This document shows positions 11,271 to 23,086 of a DNA stretch of 64,000 bases, one piece after another. The notes under the pieces are model-generated. The model was not told the origin of the DNA and did no database searches. It saw only the letters and a list, made by a program, of their open reading frames with translations. The stretch spans positions 63,633,949-63,697,948 of the forward strand of contig OY987298.1 in the NCBI GenBank assembly GCA_963920635.1, given 5' to 3'. The stretch is from Pseudeuparius sepicola. Taxonomy: Eukaryota; Arthropoda; Insecta; Coleoptera; Anthribidae. The translations under genes and the position numbers were made by a program. The first letter of the stretch is position 1; each line of letters starts with the position of its first letter.

Positions 11271-12149
11271 TTTATTAATACGTCAGTCGACGCTTTAACC
11301 CCCCATAATCGACTTGTTTCGGTACCTAAAAAACATTATTAGAAACAAATAATTCACAAAATAACAACATAATCGATTTATTTAGGTATAGATAAATTAA
11401 ATGTACCTACCTAGGGAATTAAATTTTAATTCACCGTTCATTATTTTCCACAAGATTTTTTTAGTACTTCTTACATTCGATGCCAAACATCTTAAAAACT
11501 AAAGCAGTTATCGAATATTGATATCAGTACCTTTATGATGGCGAAGGGGTTTCTTAATCAAAATTGCTAATTTTCAAGACTATATTTCTAGTGGCGTAGA
11601 ACTTTAACGGCAATCCCCAAAAAAAAGAGAGTTCTACAGCTATGGATCAATTCATATTCAATCGCGTAGTCATGTGACCAACTTAGACCTATATAATAAA
11701 AGGCATTTTCATCTATTACATTATTGGTTTTGTGCATCCAGGCTCTAATTGTTTTTTCAAAATTTTCAATTTGCCTCAGCTGTTTTGGGCTGAGAGTTAA
11801 ACGGCACTGCACTCAAATATTTTTGCACATTCTCATTGTTGGGACAGCACCTTACTTTAGCTTAGGTGATATTCTCTATAGGTATTTTCCTCCCACAACA
11901 CATTTGTCCACTTTAGTTGTTTCACTTTCTTGAAATTGTGTTTGCCACACATACTTCAGGGTTTTTTAGAAATTAAATCTCAGCTGGAATTTGACGAATC
12001 CGTTTTTGGCGCAAATTTTCATCCACAGGCACAGCAAATGTTGTTAAGTTGACATTTTTTTCCTGGCTTTTGTAATATGTATAAATATAATATAAACCGT
12101 ATTTAGGTCATTTTGTACGAAATAAAAATGATAACTCACCTCAGTATAC
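11271..12149. other. Unassigned AT-rich DNA
   Basis: No gene was recognised. A 74-codon minus ORF (11588-11812) has no motif I know. GATAACTCACCTCAG near 12130 precedes the LTR-like segment. Confidence 0.3.
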
Positions 12150-12707
12150 TGTAAATATTGACGAGGTCCCAGTTGATCGGCAGCGTGAAAGGCCGAATAA
12201 GGACAGTATCGACAGTATCACGGCGTGGGTCGACAACGAAAATCCTCAAATACGTTACAACAATGATTTATTTCGCACAAGGTGAATACCAAATACACAA
12301 ACCCGAACGTGGTCAACGGGAACGGCTTCCAGCCACCCGGACCGTCTGAACTCGCGGATCTCCCGTAAGCAGTTCATCCCTGTGTCTCAGGCTCCACTGT
12401 CCAATGTCCATGTCCATTCCGGGGGGAGAATTCCCCTTACAGCGCTCACGCGTCGGCGCGAGCGGCACCAATACTTCTGGACGGCACGGCTCCCACCGAG
12501 GCCATAATAACACCTGGGCGGTTCCCCTCCACCAGGACACACGCACAAGACACACAAACTTGTTTCTAAAATATAAACTAAGACGTTTTAAACATTTAAA
12601 ACTTCTCAAAACCCAAGCTGCCGCTTTCAGTGTGCCATGGCGGCCTGTCTTTATCGTAGGCCTCGACTAACTTATGAAAATTGTGTTAGACGTTCAAACG
12701 TATAACA
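12150..12707 (-). mobile_element. LTR-like segment (possible solo LTR)
   Basis: Read on the minus strand the segment begins TGTTATACG and ends TCAATATTTACA (TG...CA). It has a GC-rich body and an AATAAA signal near 12265-12275 followed by a T-rich stretch, the layout of an LTR with U3, R and U5. No second LTR, primer-binding site or gag/pol was found, and no clean target duplication is seen, so this is tentative. The alternative is a GC-rich promoter. Confidence 0.35.
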
Positions 12708-13247
12708 CATTTTGAAATTAAAACTTCAGGACCGGATTGCGTCCAAACGAAGCAATTCTGCACTAAGGTAAATTCAGTTAAATAGTTTTTATATTGGGCT
12801 ACAGTATATCTTTATATATTTACGTCCAAAAAATAGCTTGTAGTCACACGTGCTTTCGTGTTCTCACTTTAGAGCATATTTAGAATTTTCAAGACAATGT
12901 TCCTTTTTCGTGCCTTTTTGTGCCCATGAGAATACCTATGTGCGCACACGAGAGTAGGGAACGTTCGCGAACGTTCTATGAGCACGTTCCCTCCTTCGCA
13001 TCTCTAGACCTACCCACGTATCTATGGCGTGGCAAAATATGATTATACAAAACGAGGCTCTGTTTATGACAGAAAATTGTGTGGCTTAAATAGGGAGGTT
13101 CTTGTAGTGGCGTTATCCAGGATTAACGTCTGGGGTGGGGGCATAGACGTAACTAGGTCGTATTTTTAGGGGGGCTAATTGAGGGCATCGATTGAGATAG
13201 TATCGGGAGTCGCCTGCCCGCAGCAGGCGCTGCCGGAGTCAAAAATT

Positions 13248-13281
13248 TTGGCACCCCAAAAAATTTTTGGGGTGCCAAAAT
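13248..13281. repeat. Perfect short palindrome
   Basis: TTTTGGCACCCCAAAAAA is followed at once by its inverse, giving a hairpin of about 17 bp per arm with no loop to speak of. Confidence 0.85.
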
Positions 13282-13294
13282 TTCAGTCGGATTT

Positions 13295-14280
13295 GGTGGG
13301 GGCGCAAGCGGCACCGTCGCAATGATAAGGCCGACAGCTGAAAGCGATGAGTCATCTAAGGGAGGTGAGCCTAAGGCGCCAAATTCAAATTTCAACATGT
13401 CCACTTGGTAAATTTGGTAAAAAAACACTTAAAATGATGTTTTACATAATATATAACTCATGCGGTTTTACAACACGGATAATAATCTACGAGAGTGAAA
13501 GTCACATTTTCAAGGGCTTTTGGTGCATTTAGATATCTACCGGTAAAATTTTCGTAAATGGCAATTATTTCTTATTTGCGTGGCTAGATACAACTAAATT
13601 CGAATGAATAAAACCATAAAACTTACTGATTTCAAGGTGGTTACGTTTAACGGTTTAATCACGTAAAATCGTTAGTTATAATACTCTCCAACAGTCAAAA
13701 CCAAAACCCTGGAAGACTGTGTAGGAACAAAATCTCTTTTGATGACCTTAACCCACTTTTCCCTTAAAATCACGTAAAAGTTGGGCTCCATTTGACATAT
13801 TTGACAAGATGGACTCTCTGTATTATGTTCTTCACGATGTGACACAACCTAAAACCTATAAACTAAAATTGAACTTTAATCACTTTATTCCGAACCACTG
13901 CTGTTTTACCACCCTATAGTCCAACACACAACAAACGTTCTTTAAAACAGGAAAATCGCCAAAACAAGTAAACGTAAACAACTACAAAAAGCTACCTCCC
14001 TGCCTCCCTGTGATGACGTAGTGAGGTTTCGCGTCGCCAGCTGGCAGGCCTTTATCATTGCGACGGTGCCGGCGCAAGGCGCAAGATTCCGCAAGAGCAA
14101 GCGATTCATCGAAACTGGTGAATTTAAAAAGGCGTGTTCGCCGTGTTGCGTAACGTTGTGTTGTCAGAATGTTAGATCTATTCTGTTTACGAGTTACGAG
14201 AAGCATATCATCGCACATCCTTTACATTTTTTTAGGGAGGGCTAATAGAGATGTAGGGGGGGGGGGCTAAGCCCCCTAAG
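13295..14280. repeat. Inverted pair of GC-rich blocks, old TIR element
   Basis: A block at about 13300-13345, with GGCACCGTCGCAATGATAA, is found inverted at about 14037-14090. Outside these, both sides have G-rich ends of the GGGGGGCTAAT type (13170s and 14235-14275). It looks like an old TIR element whose exact ends I cannot fix. No ORF of interest lies between. Confidence 0.45.
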
Positions 14281-14804
14281 TTATAAATAACAAAACTCTG
14301 TCGATAATTTTAATGAATAAAAACAGAACAAAAACATATTTCCTGTGTTTAGGACTTTTTCAATATGAACACTTAGAAATTTTTATTTTTGTCCAAAAAT
14401 CCAGGAGAGGGGCGGCCGCCGAAATTTGAAATGGTTGTGGTCGAGATCTTATGGGGTGATTTATTCATAACTAAATTAATTTTAACAGTGGGTAGGGAAA
14501 AATACCCTGAACGCGAAATCGCAATTAAAAAAATTCCAACTTTTTTTAAAGCCGGAATTATTTTTTTTTCTAAACCGCATTTTTTCCCATTTGACCCTCT
14601 ATTTACCGCTGCCCCTGACTTGCTTTCAGGGCGCATGAGGCATAGGGCGACGCTTGCCTTCGTGCGCGTCACCATTGTTGCCAGATGTATACGCAACTTT
14701 CGTAAATTTAAAGGAATGTTTTCAGAGCATAATTATTTGTATTGTAGGCCAATGTTCTGCCAAATGCTTGCGGAAATTATGGACAAATGTTAACGCTTAC
14801 CTCT

Positions 14805-15305
14805 TGTAACGGTTAGTTTTGACCTGAGACACCTTAAGGGATAAATGCCAACGAGAAAAATAAATGAAACGACTGCTCACGTGACCTTTTGATTTTTGGA
14901 TGCTTTATTAAGTACTCAACTAGGGGGCTTACATGATTTCGTGGACCTCGACACCACTGAGGACGATATTTTTCTAGATAGAACGAACTTCACTCACTTT
15001 CACTTGGGGCACTTATTTTTCCGCTCACTAGTTCACTGATAATTATTTTTACTGCACCAAGATGCTCCTAGAGTAAGTAGTTGTGTTCTGTGAGTTTTCC
15101 GCTTCCTCTGAAATAAGAACGTCAACATTAGACAACATCTCTGCGGGTATATAGTTGCTTAAAATTGTGCTTAAGTACGGTTACCATCACCAACGACACG
15201 CTTTACATTCCTTTATTTCTCGTTATGTTTGCTTTTCATCGTTATTAGGGATCGATATTTGCAATAGAATCATCTCCGTGGGGGCGGTGGTTCTCCTCTG
15301 TGACA
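14805..15305 (-). mobile_element. LTR-like segment, 501 bp
   Basis: The minus strand starts TGTCACAGAGGAG and ends CTAACCGTTACA (TG...CA, with short inverted ends TGTNAC/GTNACA). It has an AACTATATACC TATA-like motif followed downstream by AATAAAGCA as a polyadenylation signal. This is a convincing LTR layout. No internal region or second LTR was found beside it, so it would be a solo LTR or an orphaned end. The flanks show no obvious target duplication. Confidence 0.5.
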
Positions 15306-17162
15306 TAGGGTGTCCGGAAATAAATGCACCAACTTGAAAAATTAAAAAGAAAAATAGAAAATATGACGAAAAGTTCATATGAACATACGGGTCCGCATCA
15401 AATGTTTGGTTTTCGAGATGCAGGGTGTTGAAATTGAAATTTTATTTTCGATTTTTTTAAGTAACTTTTTGAGAGGACAAAATTTTCTTGCAAAATTTGG
15501 TAGCCGGGAATTTTTTGGGAAGAGAAGTCATAATTTGGTATTATTTTTGGTGCAATCCGTACAGGGCGCTGCGTACGCTATCATTATTTAATTTAATTTG
15601 CCCTAACTTTTTTGACAGTAAACTTTTACGACATGTTGTGAATGTATCCTCTTCCAGAGCTGGGCAGTAATGATTACATGTCGTAATCATTACTGTAATT
15701 AATTACTTTTTTTCGAAAAGGAATTGTAATTGAATTGCATTATTCAAAAATGTAATGGTAATGGGTAATTTAGTATTGCAACCCGAAGTAATTGGTGCAT
15801 TACTTTTTAAAAGGAATCATTACAACAATTTCTTTACTTCATTCCTAATTACAGTAATCATTACAAAAAGGAATCACATTACTTTTAAAGTGATCATTAC
15901 TTACTGTACTGATTCCTTTATGGTTTCTAAAATTCCTGTTGCGCGCGCATCATTAACAGCTGATCGAATACAGATTACAGATTCCAGGGCCGTAGCTAGG
16001 GGTTTTCCATGGGGGGGGTTTAGGTTTAAGGTTAACTTTTTGAGCATTATCCTCATATATACAGGGTGAGTTTTTCGATGACCACTATGGCGATCTCGGA
16101 AACTAGCAGAGCTAGAACAAAGGTTAAATGGGGAAAGAATTGCTGCTTTGAATGCTCAATGTAATGCCCTTTTGGATTTTTAAAAAAGTTCATGGCTCAC
16201 TAGATATTTTAAAAAGAGTGATTTTTTGCGATTTCATCAGATCTCTGTAGCTCCGTTATTTCTATACAGAAAAACTGTAGAGACAAAAATTGTAGATAAT
16301 TTTAGGCTTAATAAGATAATCCTATCCAATTTTTTATGTTGTTTCTGATTTTTGAGATATGACAAACTTTTGTTTTTTTATGTAAATCATAGTTGACTGT
16401 GGCCTTATCAAATCGGCCATTTTTTGAGCTTTCCAAAGATATAATACTCGGCATAGTTATTATAAAAAATAAAAGAGCTGGCAAATTTTCTGATTTTTTT
16501 AAAATTTTCACATAGTCCATCATAAATTTTTGCCAGGTAAAATGTTATTATATTTTATGCTATACAACTTGAAAAAAAAAACAAAATGTAACGTCACTTT
16601 CGCTGTCGGCAACCCCCTCTTAAGTGTTTACCTATTTAGTTGTTATATTTACCAATAATATAAAATGTAATTAAGAAAGTAATTAGAAATTCCTTTTTCT
16701 GTAAACAAAAGTAATGTGTAATCTAATTACATTTTTGTAAAAAGGAATTATTCCTTTTGAAATTTCATTATATTTTTCTCAAATGTAATGGGTAATGTAA
16801 TGATTACTTTAAAAAGTAATTTGGCCTCTTCCCACACGTTTTCTAAGCAAAAAAGGTATACTTGGTGAATAACGCCAAAGGTGACCGTTTTGGAGAAATT
16901 TTCAAATTTCTGCATCGATGCAGGTGCATATCGACACTCGTATGCGATTAAATTCAAAATAAAATTGAAATAAACAATCACATTCATTTTTTGACAGTTT
17001 AATTAACTTGTTGTTTTTTTTTTGCAATAAGTTAGTTAATCAAATCAACACCCTGCATCTCGAAAACCAAACATCTGCGGACCTATGTTCATAATATGAA
17101 CTTTTCGTCATATTTTCCATTTTTCTTTTTAATTTTTTAAGTTATTACCGGACACCTTGTAT
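15306..17162. mobile_element. Tc1/mariner-type MITE with about 130-bp TIRs, containing others
   Basis: The left end TAGGGTGTCCGG and right end CCGGACACCTTGTA are inverted. The repeat continues inward through GAAAAGTTCATATGAACAT (left) and an inverted copy near 17085-17115, and through the CTCGAAAACCAAACAT motif. The inside contains a second inverted pair rich in GTAATGATTAC (about 15660-15930 and 16670-16825), a hAT-like end CAGGGCCGTAGCTAGGGG at 15987, and repeat copies at 16062 and 16530. Confidence 0.6.
16530..16624 (+). repeat. TTGCCAGGTAAAATG repeat, copy 1
   Basis: The unit is about 92 bp, running from TTGCCAGGTAAAATG to GTCGGCAACCCCCTCTTAA. TTGCC and GGCAA at the two ends are inverted. 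Two more copies are at 21453-21544 and 29327-29416. The core reads ATTTTATGCTATACAACTT. No coding potential was seen. Confidence 0.8.
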
Positions 17163-17199
17163 AACATAAAAATAATTCTTCTTCGAACCAGTACAATCT

Positions 17200-17222
17200 A
17201 TATCAGCGTCCAGAGATATACT
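17200..17222. repeat. Half copy of the ACCAAAGTCTA palindrome family
   Basis: CAGCGTCCAGAGATATACTA is the inverse of part of the small palindrome at about 7977-8020. See the family copies at 17946-17999 and 18067-18114. Confidence 0.6.
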
Positions 17223-17439
17223 AATAAGTCCGGGCACTCGGCCTTGTGTAAACAAACGTTTCCCTCTTGCCCTCTCCCGCTCCCCTCCTCATTGAGCCGA
17301 TCGATATGTTATAATATAAGAAAATAAGCTGTACAGAGTGTAGCTGAGAGCGGTTCGTTCACATTCTACCGGATGCGCGCAAAATATTACCGCAAAATAT
17401 TACCGACCGACCGTGACTGTGTTGTAGTGATGCCTATAG

Positions 17440-17469
17440 CACAGACCTATATAGCTTCGTAGGTCTGTG
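17440..17469. mobile_element. 30-bp palindromic insert in a THAP exon
   Basis: CACAGACCTA at the left and TAGGTCTGTG at the right are inverted. The insert is flanked by a direct repeat TGCCTATAG (17431-17439 and 17468-17476, sharing two bases with the insert). It is a hairpin with a loop of a few bases. A related longer palindrome starts at 43821. CTATAG is itself self-complementary, so part of the direct repeat could instead be terminal inverted repeat. Confidence 0.6.
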
Positions 17470-17480
17470 CCTATAGTAAC

Positions 17481-17563
17481 GATTTTTACTGCAGAGCGGA
17501 TGGCTGTAAAACCAGTTCAAAAGACTATATTACCTTTTTTTCATTTCCTAAAGACCCTGAAAA
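17481..17563 (+). pseudogene. THAP-domain exon fragment
   Basis: THAP domains are C2CH zinc-binding DNA-binding domains found in host proteins and in P-element-type transposases. In one frame the segment reads DFYCRADGCKTSSKD then FFSFPKDPEK. It has the CX4C start of the domain and the F-x-FPKDPE motif, and it ends in a GTAAGG donor (17564). The nearest ATG (17430) is out of frame with this reading and separated from it by the palindromic insert at 17440, so the start is broken. The second C and H of the zinc site would be in a later exon that I did not find. It could be a dead P-like element or a dead host paralogue. Confidence 0.6.
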
Positions 17564-17945
17564 GTAAGGTTGAGTTTGAGGTACCTACCTACAAAAATTA
17601 AGACATTTTTATGTGACATTTGAATACTTAGGTATTAATTGAAGAAAAATAATATAGATATAATGCTGTCCCCTCGGCTGTCCCATTAAGATTATTGCCA
17701 GAAGCTTATGGTAAGACGCATGCTTGTGTAGGTAGGTACGTATGCGTAATATTTTGTTCTGTATTGTTTGTGTCAATTTGAATATCAAAATATTTACTAC
17801 AGAATGAAAAAGTAGATATGATTATTTTAACTCTTTGTCGTTAAATATTTATTTGTTATTTATGTTTTTGTCTGCTCAATGTTTTGTTAGGCTTTATTAA
17901 AAATGAACGTAAAACATAAAAAATTGCATTTTTATTTATGTTACA

Positions 17946-17999
17946 ACCAAAGTCTACAGATATACCTACTAATTATGTAGATTCTGGTAATAGCTACCT
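17946..17999. repeat. Mini palindrome (ACCAAAGTCTACA family), copy 2
   Basis: AACCAAAGTCTACAGATATA at the left faces TGTAGATTCTGGTAAT at the right, an imperfect dyad of about 50 bp. Confidence 0.6.
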
Positions 18000-18066
18000 T
18001 ATATTTTAATTTAACTGCACCTACCAAAAACTAACGGTACACTTATCTACACAAATAATGTTGTAT

Positions 18067-18114
18067 ACCAAAGTCTACAAATAGGTCTACTAATATTTGT
18101 AGACTTTGGTAAAT
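18067..18114. repeat. Mini palindrome (ACCAAAGTCTACA family), copy 3
   Basis: TACCAAAGTCTACAAATA faces TATTTGTAGACTTTGGTA, nearly perfect, with a loop of about ten bases. Confidence 0.8.
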
Positions 18115-18699
18115 AATGGAAACTCAATATGAACCTGCCCCCCTATAACTAGCTTGACGGCGATTTCGTTTAGTCGCCCTCGTAAATGCGAAGCTTGCGA
18201 GGTGACGTTGATTTACGACCAATTGTTGGCTTTGCCGAGAGAACAAAGAAGTGAGCCGACTTTAGTATTTCTAGCCTTTGTCTATATCACAAAATCAAGT
18301 ATTCTTTTTTTGGTCTTGGGTATTTCAGGGTACGCACATATAAAGGAGCGTGCATGTTAACCCATTCAGTCGGTTTTCGCTAATATTGTTTCTAATATAA
18401 TTTTGTTAAATTTTCAGTTTTGAAAATGTTCTTTCTGGCGTGGCGGTACACACTGTAATTGTGCAAAATAAAATATGTTAAGTATAGGTTGTTTTGCCTA
18501 ATTTACGCGCTGCGACCGACGGAGTGTGTGCATAATATACGGCGGCTCGTTTTCAAACCTACTGCACAGGTTTTAATTTCGAGAAGACAAGATGAAACAA
18601 ATAACAAATTGTAGATGTTTGATGTTCACTGCATTTTCAGATTAGGCCAGGAGTATATAATTTTTGGTATTATTAATTTTGATACTACAAATCTCGTTT

Positions 18700-18765
18700 A
18701 TCTCGACAGCTCTGGGGGGGGGGGGGGCAATTGCCCCCTTTGCTCCCCCCCTGAATACGCCACTG
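18700..18765. mobile_element. Right end of a hAT-type element
   Basis: A run of G followed by TTGCCCCC, then CCCCTGAATACGCCACTG, has the look of a hAT right terminus. The following 8 bases, GGTTCTTG, have no matching copy that I can find, so the left end is missing. Confidence 0.45.
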
Positions 18766-18845
18766 GGTTCTTGTAATATCCGACGTAATAGCTACGTAGG
18801 TATTTCTATAATAATTAAAAAAGCCATACTCTTTAGGGACAAAAA
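18766..18845 (-). repeat. Inverted partner of 10855-10946
   Basis: The sequence contains TCTTGTAATATCCGACGTAA and ACTCTTTAGGGAC, the inverse of the block at 10855-10946. Confidence 0.45.
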
Positions 18846-18984
18846 AAGTTGTGATTCTATAGTTGATGTTATCGTGATGTTGACACGAAATTGCTTAAGA
18901 CGTCTCAGGTCGTTAGCGACTTGTCGTTAAAGCCAAGGCGACTATGTTTAGATATGAATATCGTCGAAATTTTGTCTACTCCTC

Positions 18985-19165
18985 CACGTTTTAGGACAAC
19001 CGCACATTTTTCCAGCATCCTTTCTTGGAAGGGGCGGACCGGCGAGGGAGGGCCGAGTCCCGACTCAGGCTGGGGCGAGGGTGGATGCAGATTAAGTTCT
19101 AGTATCCGGAATCTGACGCCTTCCTGTCCCATAAGTCACCCGCCTGGCGGGGTGACGACGGATAT
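18985..19165. other. GC-rich island, function unknown
   Basis: A GC-rich stretch in AT-rich DNA, with GGGGCGGACCGGCGAGGG and CACCCGCCTGGCGGGGTGA (a hairpin). ORFs exist in both directions but none is recognised. It could be an LTR piece, a promoter or a SINE-like insert. Confidence 0.3.
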
Positions 19166-20014
19166 TATTACAACACTTAATTTATGGCCTGTGAAAACAT
19201 TCTTTTTATTAAAGATGTAAATCCAGATCGTCCTCCCATCTTCCCTCGACGATGCGGGCGGGGAGTAGATGGCAGAAGGGAAGGTTCATTAAAAATGCGA
19301 AGTTTTTACAAAAAATTAGTTATTTTTATACAGGGTGTGACAGACGACCAAACGATATAAACCTTTCTGTCACATCATGGAAGTTCAATTTGTCCAGTGG
19401 CGTAATATATTTCTAAAAACAAATGTTTATACCTTAACTCACTATCTATGCCATTGGCGAGAGCAGGAGCTTCAAAGTTCTATAAAGAGCGTCCATTTAA
19501 ATTTGACCTTACAGTAGACTGTACGAGTAAAAACGTAGGTATGTCGTTGATTATTTTTTTATTATCCTTCTTCATTTTTATACATAATACCTATAGACCG
19601 TAATTTAGTACAGCCGTCCATACATAGGTACAGAATTACGAAATTCCTCCTCGTAGGTATATCTACTTTTACGTTTTATGCGAATAGTTTTTCTTTTTTG
19701 TTGCTGAAGCATAACAATATTTTGCTCGGGTAACTATTTATAGGCACACCTAATTTGCCGAGGTATTATTCACCTTGAAACCGCTTTCCCGCAATATTGA
19801 TTAAGAGATCATTGACAAAAATGACGCTTGACCTGACAAGCGAAAACAGGCAAAAAAATCGTATAGGTACGTTTATTATTGGGCTAATGGAGCAGAACGC
19901 GTTTGTCAGTGTTAGCCGGAGCAGAATGGCCAAGTTAATTTTGTATACCACAATAATTCCTCCGTGAGTCACCCGATCAAAGGTGTAGAAGTTGAAAATG
20001 TGTATATATAGGTA

Positions 20015-20590
20015 TAGGGGAGAGTCGGGTAATATCGGACAGATTTCGAAAAATTGAAATAATTTTTATCAAAAAAAATGATATATTAACATATTTTTAT
20101 ACTCTTTGCAGAATAGAATACATAATAAAATTAAACAAAAAAACTTAAACAAAAACTCCACTCATTAAAAACAAAAGTGGGCCTCTTTTTGTAATTTTCT
20201 GAAAACGTCGGGTAGTACCGGACATGAATTAATTCCCCTTACAAATGCCGCATTTATAATAAACCTGATGTTTTTTTGCCCCAGAGCAATTTTTATGGGT
20301 CCAACCATGGCAGATGCATTGTATCTAATTTGCGACGAAGTCTTCACCACAGATGATACACTCCGTTGCTTCTTGTTGCTGTTCAGAGCACATTATCTTT
20401 GCTATATTTTTTGTCCTTTACATTTTTATTTTTTTTCAATGCAATCCTCTAGTTGGTCAATTTTTCTTTTTCCTTTTGTGTTCTTGGGCATTTTTTAAAG
20501 TTAATATGAAAATGAGAATGTTCAGTTAAAATTTCAGTGTGTCCGATATCACCCGAAATATGTGTGTCCGATACAGCACCGTTGGAAAAA
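20015..20590. mobile_element. Possible pogo-like MITE remnant
   Basis: The left part has GGGAGAGTCGGGTAATATCGG and the right part has GTGTCCGATATCACCCG in the opposite sense, with GGGTAGTACCGGACAT between. The style of repeated subterminal motif matches the other pogo-like elements here, but the exact ends are not resolved. Confidence 0.4.
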
Positions 20591-21452
20591 AGTGGCCACC
20601 TTATTTTTTACGACCCTCCGATAATTTCCATAAAACCATTTTTATATTCCAAAATAACCAACAAATGTTATATAATATGAACATTTTAAAAGAACTTAAC
20701 GTTTATATAAAATATAGACTGGTAAATTTTATGTCCGGGAAATTTGTTTTGGGCAAAAAAAATAAAAATAAAGCACACGACGTGTACCGTTCAAAGCTCG
20801 GCCTCATACCGAACATATGTGTCTACGGCAATTCTAATAAAGCATTTTCTGACAAATTCGGAACGCCCTGCCTGCTGCCTGAGCTACAAGTTTATCGGTC
20901 ACCTCACAAGGGCCGTAGATAAGGCGTTGCTGCATTGAGAAAAAGAAACTAGGAAAAAAGACATCATGATGATTTTTTAGTTTATTATACTTCATTTAAA
21001 CTGAATTTGTCCTTAACTTATCTAAAAAAAATTGCCTGCGGCGCATTTTAGTGAGCATATACCTCTAAGTACTCTTTTTATTACCCGCTTAAAAAACAAC
21101 AATCTTTATTACCCCACCTTCAAACAAATTTCAATTTACCCATACCTACTACCTACTACACTGGCTAGAAAATGTTTGCAAAATTATAGACATAATATGG
21201 GCCTTTGAAAAAATATGATAATTTATAGGCCACTATGAGCACTAACTTTTATTTTTACTTCCACATCACAAAAGGCCGTGTTCAGTGTTGCTATTGATGA
21301 TTATTGCTGGATTTTTGTCAGTTAAAAATCAACAATAAAATAGAACTTTGATAACACATTTTTGTCTCCTCTATGAAAGAAAAAGTATTCTTGCTTACTG
21401 CACAAATCATTACGGGCCCGCATAATTAGCAAAAAAAATACCTACTAAATTG
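20591..21452. other. Unassigned AT-rich DNA
   Basis: No gene, repeat pair or RNA was recognised. An ORF of 127 codons (20539-20922) has no known motif. Confidence 0.3.
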
Positions 21453-21544
21453 TTGCCAGGTAAAATGTTATTAGATTTTATGCTATACAACTTAAAAAAA
21501 TACGAAATCTAACCTCACTTTCTCTGTTGGCAACCACCTCTTAA
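21453..21544 (+). repeat. TTGCCAGGTAAAATG repeat, copy 2
   Basis: This copy is closest to the one at 29327, sharing also the upstream ACTAAATT. It differs in the right end (GTTGGCAACCACC). Confidence 0.8.
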
Positions 21545-22009
21545 TTTAAAGGACAGAAATAAAATGTTATATTCATTTTTATTATAAATGTCGCACATTT
21601 CAATAAGATTCTTAGTCTTTTTTCACAATGGAAAAATAAGTAATTTGGCTTATAAAGGGTAGTTTTTTATTACCATCCGAATTTTAACCATGGGTAAAGT
21701 TATAAAATGACTTATATTTTTAAATGTTTTAAATTAACGATTTCATGAAGTGTGGCAACAATGCAGACTTTATGTTTCAAAAATTTTTTCACAGCAAAAT
21801 GGGAATTTTATTTTTTGTGTTTAAAAAACCTCACAGGCGTGCTCCACGAGTTCATCTTTACTTTGGTTAATTTTTTTACTAATCAAAGAATCACCCTGAT
21901 TAAAAATTTCGATGAAAGGGAAAGGTTTTACTTTACTCTAAAAAGGCACCACACTTAATTGAAAAACTTTTAATAGGTGAAAGCCAGTGGGTTTGTCTGC
22001 GGTCATACA

Positions 22010-22327
22010 CAGGGTGATCCAACTTTTATGGGTAAAACTTTGAGAATCTAATAGAAAACGCCAAAATAAGTAGGTACATTTTTGCACATGAACATTATAG
22101 AAATCATACGGTTTTCGTTATACAAGGGCGTCAAAAATTTTTTCTTCTAGTTTTCTTTTTTTCCTAATGTAGGCAAACATATAAACGTCTTTCTTTGGCA
22201 AAAATAAAATAAATAAACACAAACCGATAGGATTTCGATACACGTTTATAATATAAAAAAAAACCTATTTATTTTGAAGTTTTCTAAAAATTCTCGAATT
22301 TTTACCCATACAAGTTGGACCACCCTG
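22010..22327. mobile_element. MITE, CAGGGTGATCCAACTT family
   Basis: The left end CAGGGTGATCCAACTTTTAT and right end AAGTTGGACCACCCTG are inverted, with TTTTTACCCATA also inverted inside. TA follows the right end; the left flank is CA. It is non-coding. Confidence 0.75.
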
Positions 22328-22847
22328 TATAAAATAGCATGCAGGCATATAAGAGAGGTTTAGTAGATTCCTTGGCAAATTTCATTTTCTTCATTTCTCT
22401 CAGTTTTCAAATCAAATAGAATCGAAAATTTTAAGGCGGGTACAATTTTTTTTGCTTTCAAAAGATATATATAGGGTAGGGTTGAATACAAAATACAAGT
22501 AATGTGGTAAAATTATGTCCAAGCCCAGGAAAAAACTAGAACAAGAAGAATAATCCAAAATTAATACTTTTGTGGTTACAGATTATGCAGGCAATGTATG
22601 AACATACAGGGATCTTCAGAAATGAATTATTTAATATTCTAATGCATATTGAAATGATAAAAATGCCAGTATCAGAAACGAAATAATTGTAAGGTCAAAA
22701 AAATATGGGATCAGAAGGTTACACCTAAAAAAGCTGAGTTTTGTGTGGAATCAGCTGACACACCACAAATCGCAATTAGGTGGCCTGAAGCTGCTTCATG
22801 CATGTCAGTAAAGAAGAACACTATACTCCCTTGAATGTTTTAAGGTA

Positions 22848-23058
22848 CACTCACCCAAACTTATATGGAATCAAGCATTATTTAATTTATTTAATTTATT
22901 TGATTCTTACTGTAATAAAATTAGGTTCACGGATTTTCAATTATTTTTCTAATATAAATGCATTAAAGAAACTGTATTTTCATTCCCAGCAACTAATTTT
23001 TCACTAAAAAATTTTTCTGCGAAAACAGCAAGTGATTCCATATAAGTTTGGGTGAGTG
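22848..23058. mobile_element. TA-flanked MITE, 211 bp
   Basis: The left end CACTCACCCAAACTTATATG has its inverse at the right, giving TIRs of about 27 bp. TA flanks both sides (22846-22847 and 23059-23060), as expected for the Tc1/mariner group. The interior is AT-rich with TTAATTTATT runs. Confidence 0.85.
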
Positions 23059-23086
23059 TATTTTCAATGATTTTGGGCATATATAA

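Larger units (their letters stand above)
17570..18660. other. AT-rich DNA with two small palindromes, no gene seen
   Basis: Apart from the palindromes at 17946-17999 and 18067-18114 nothing is recognisable. One ORF at 18154-18360 (68 codons) has no known motif. Confidence 0.35.
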
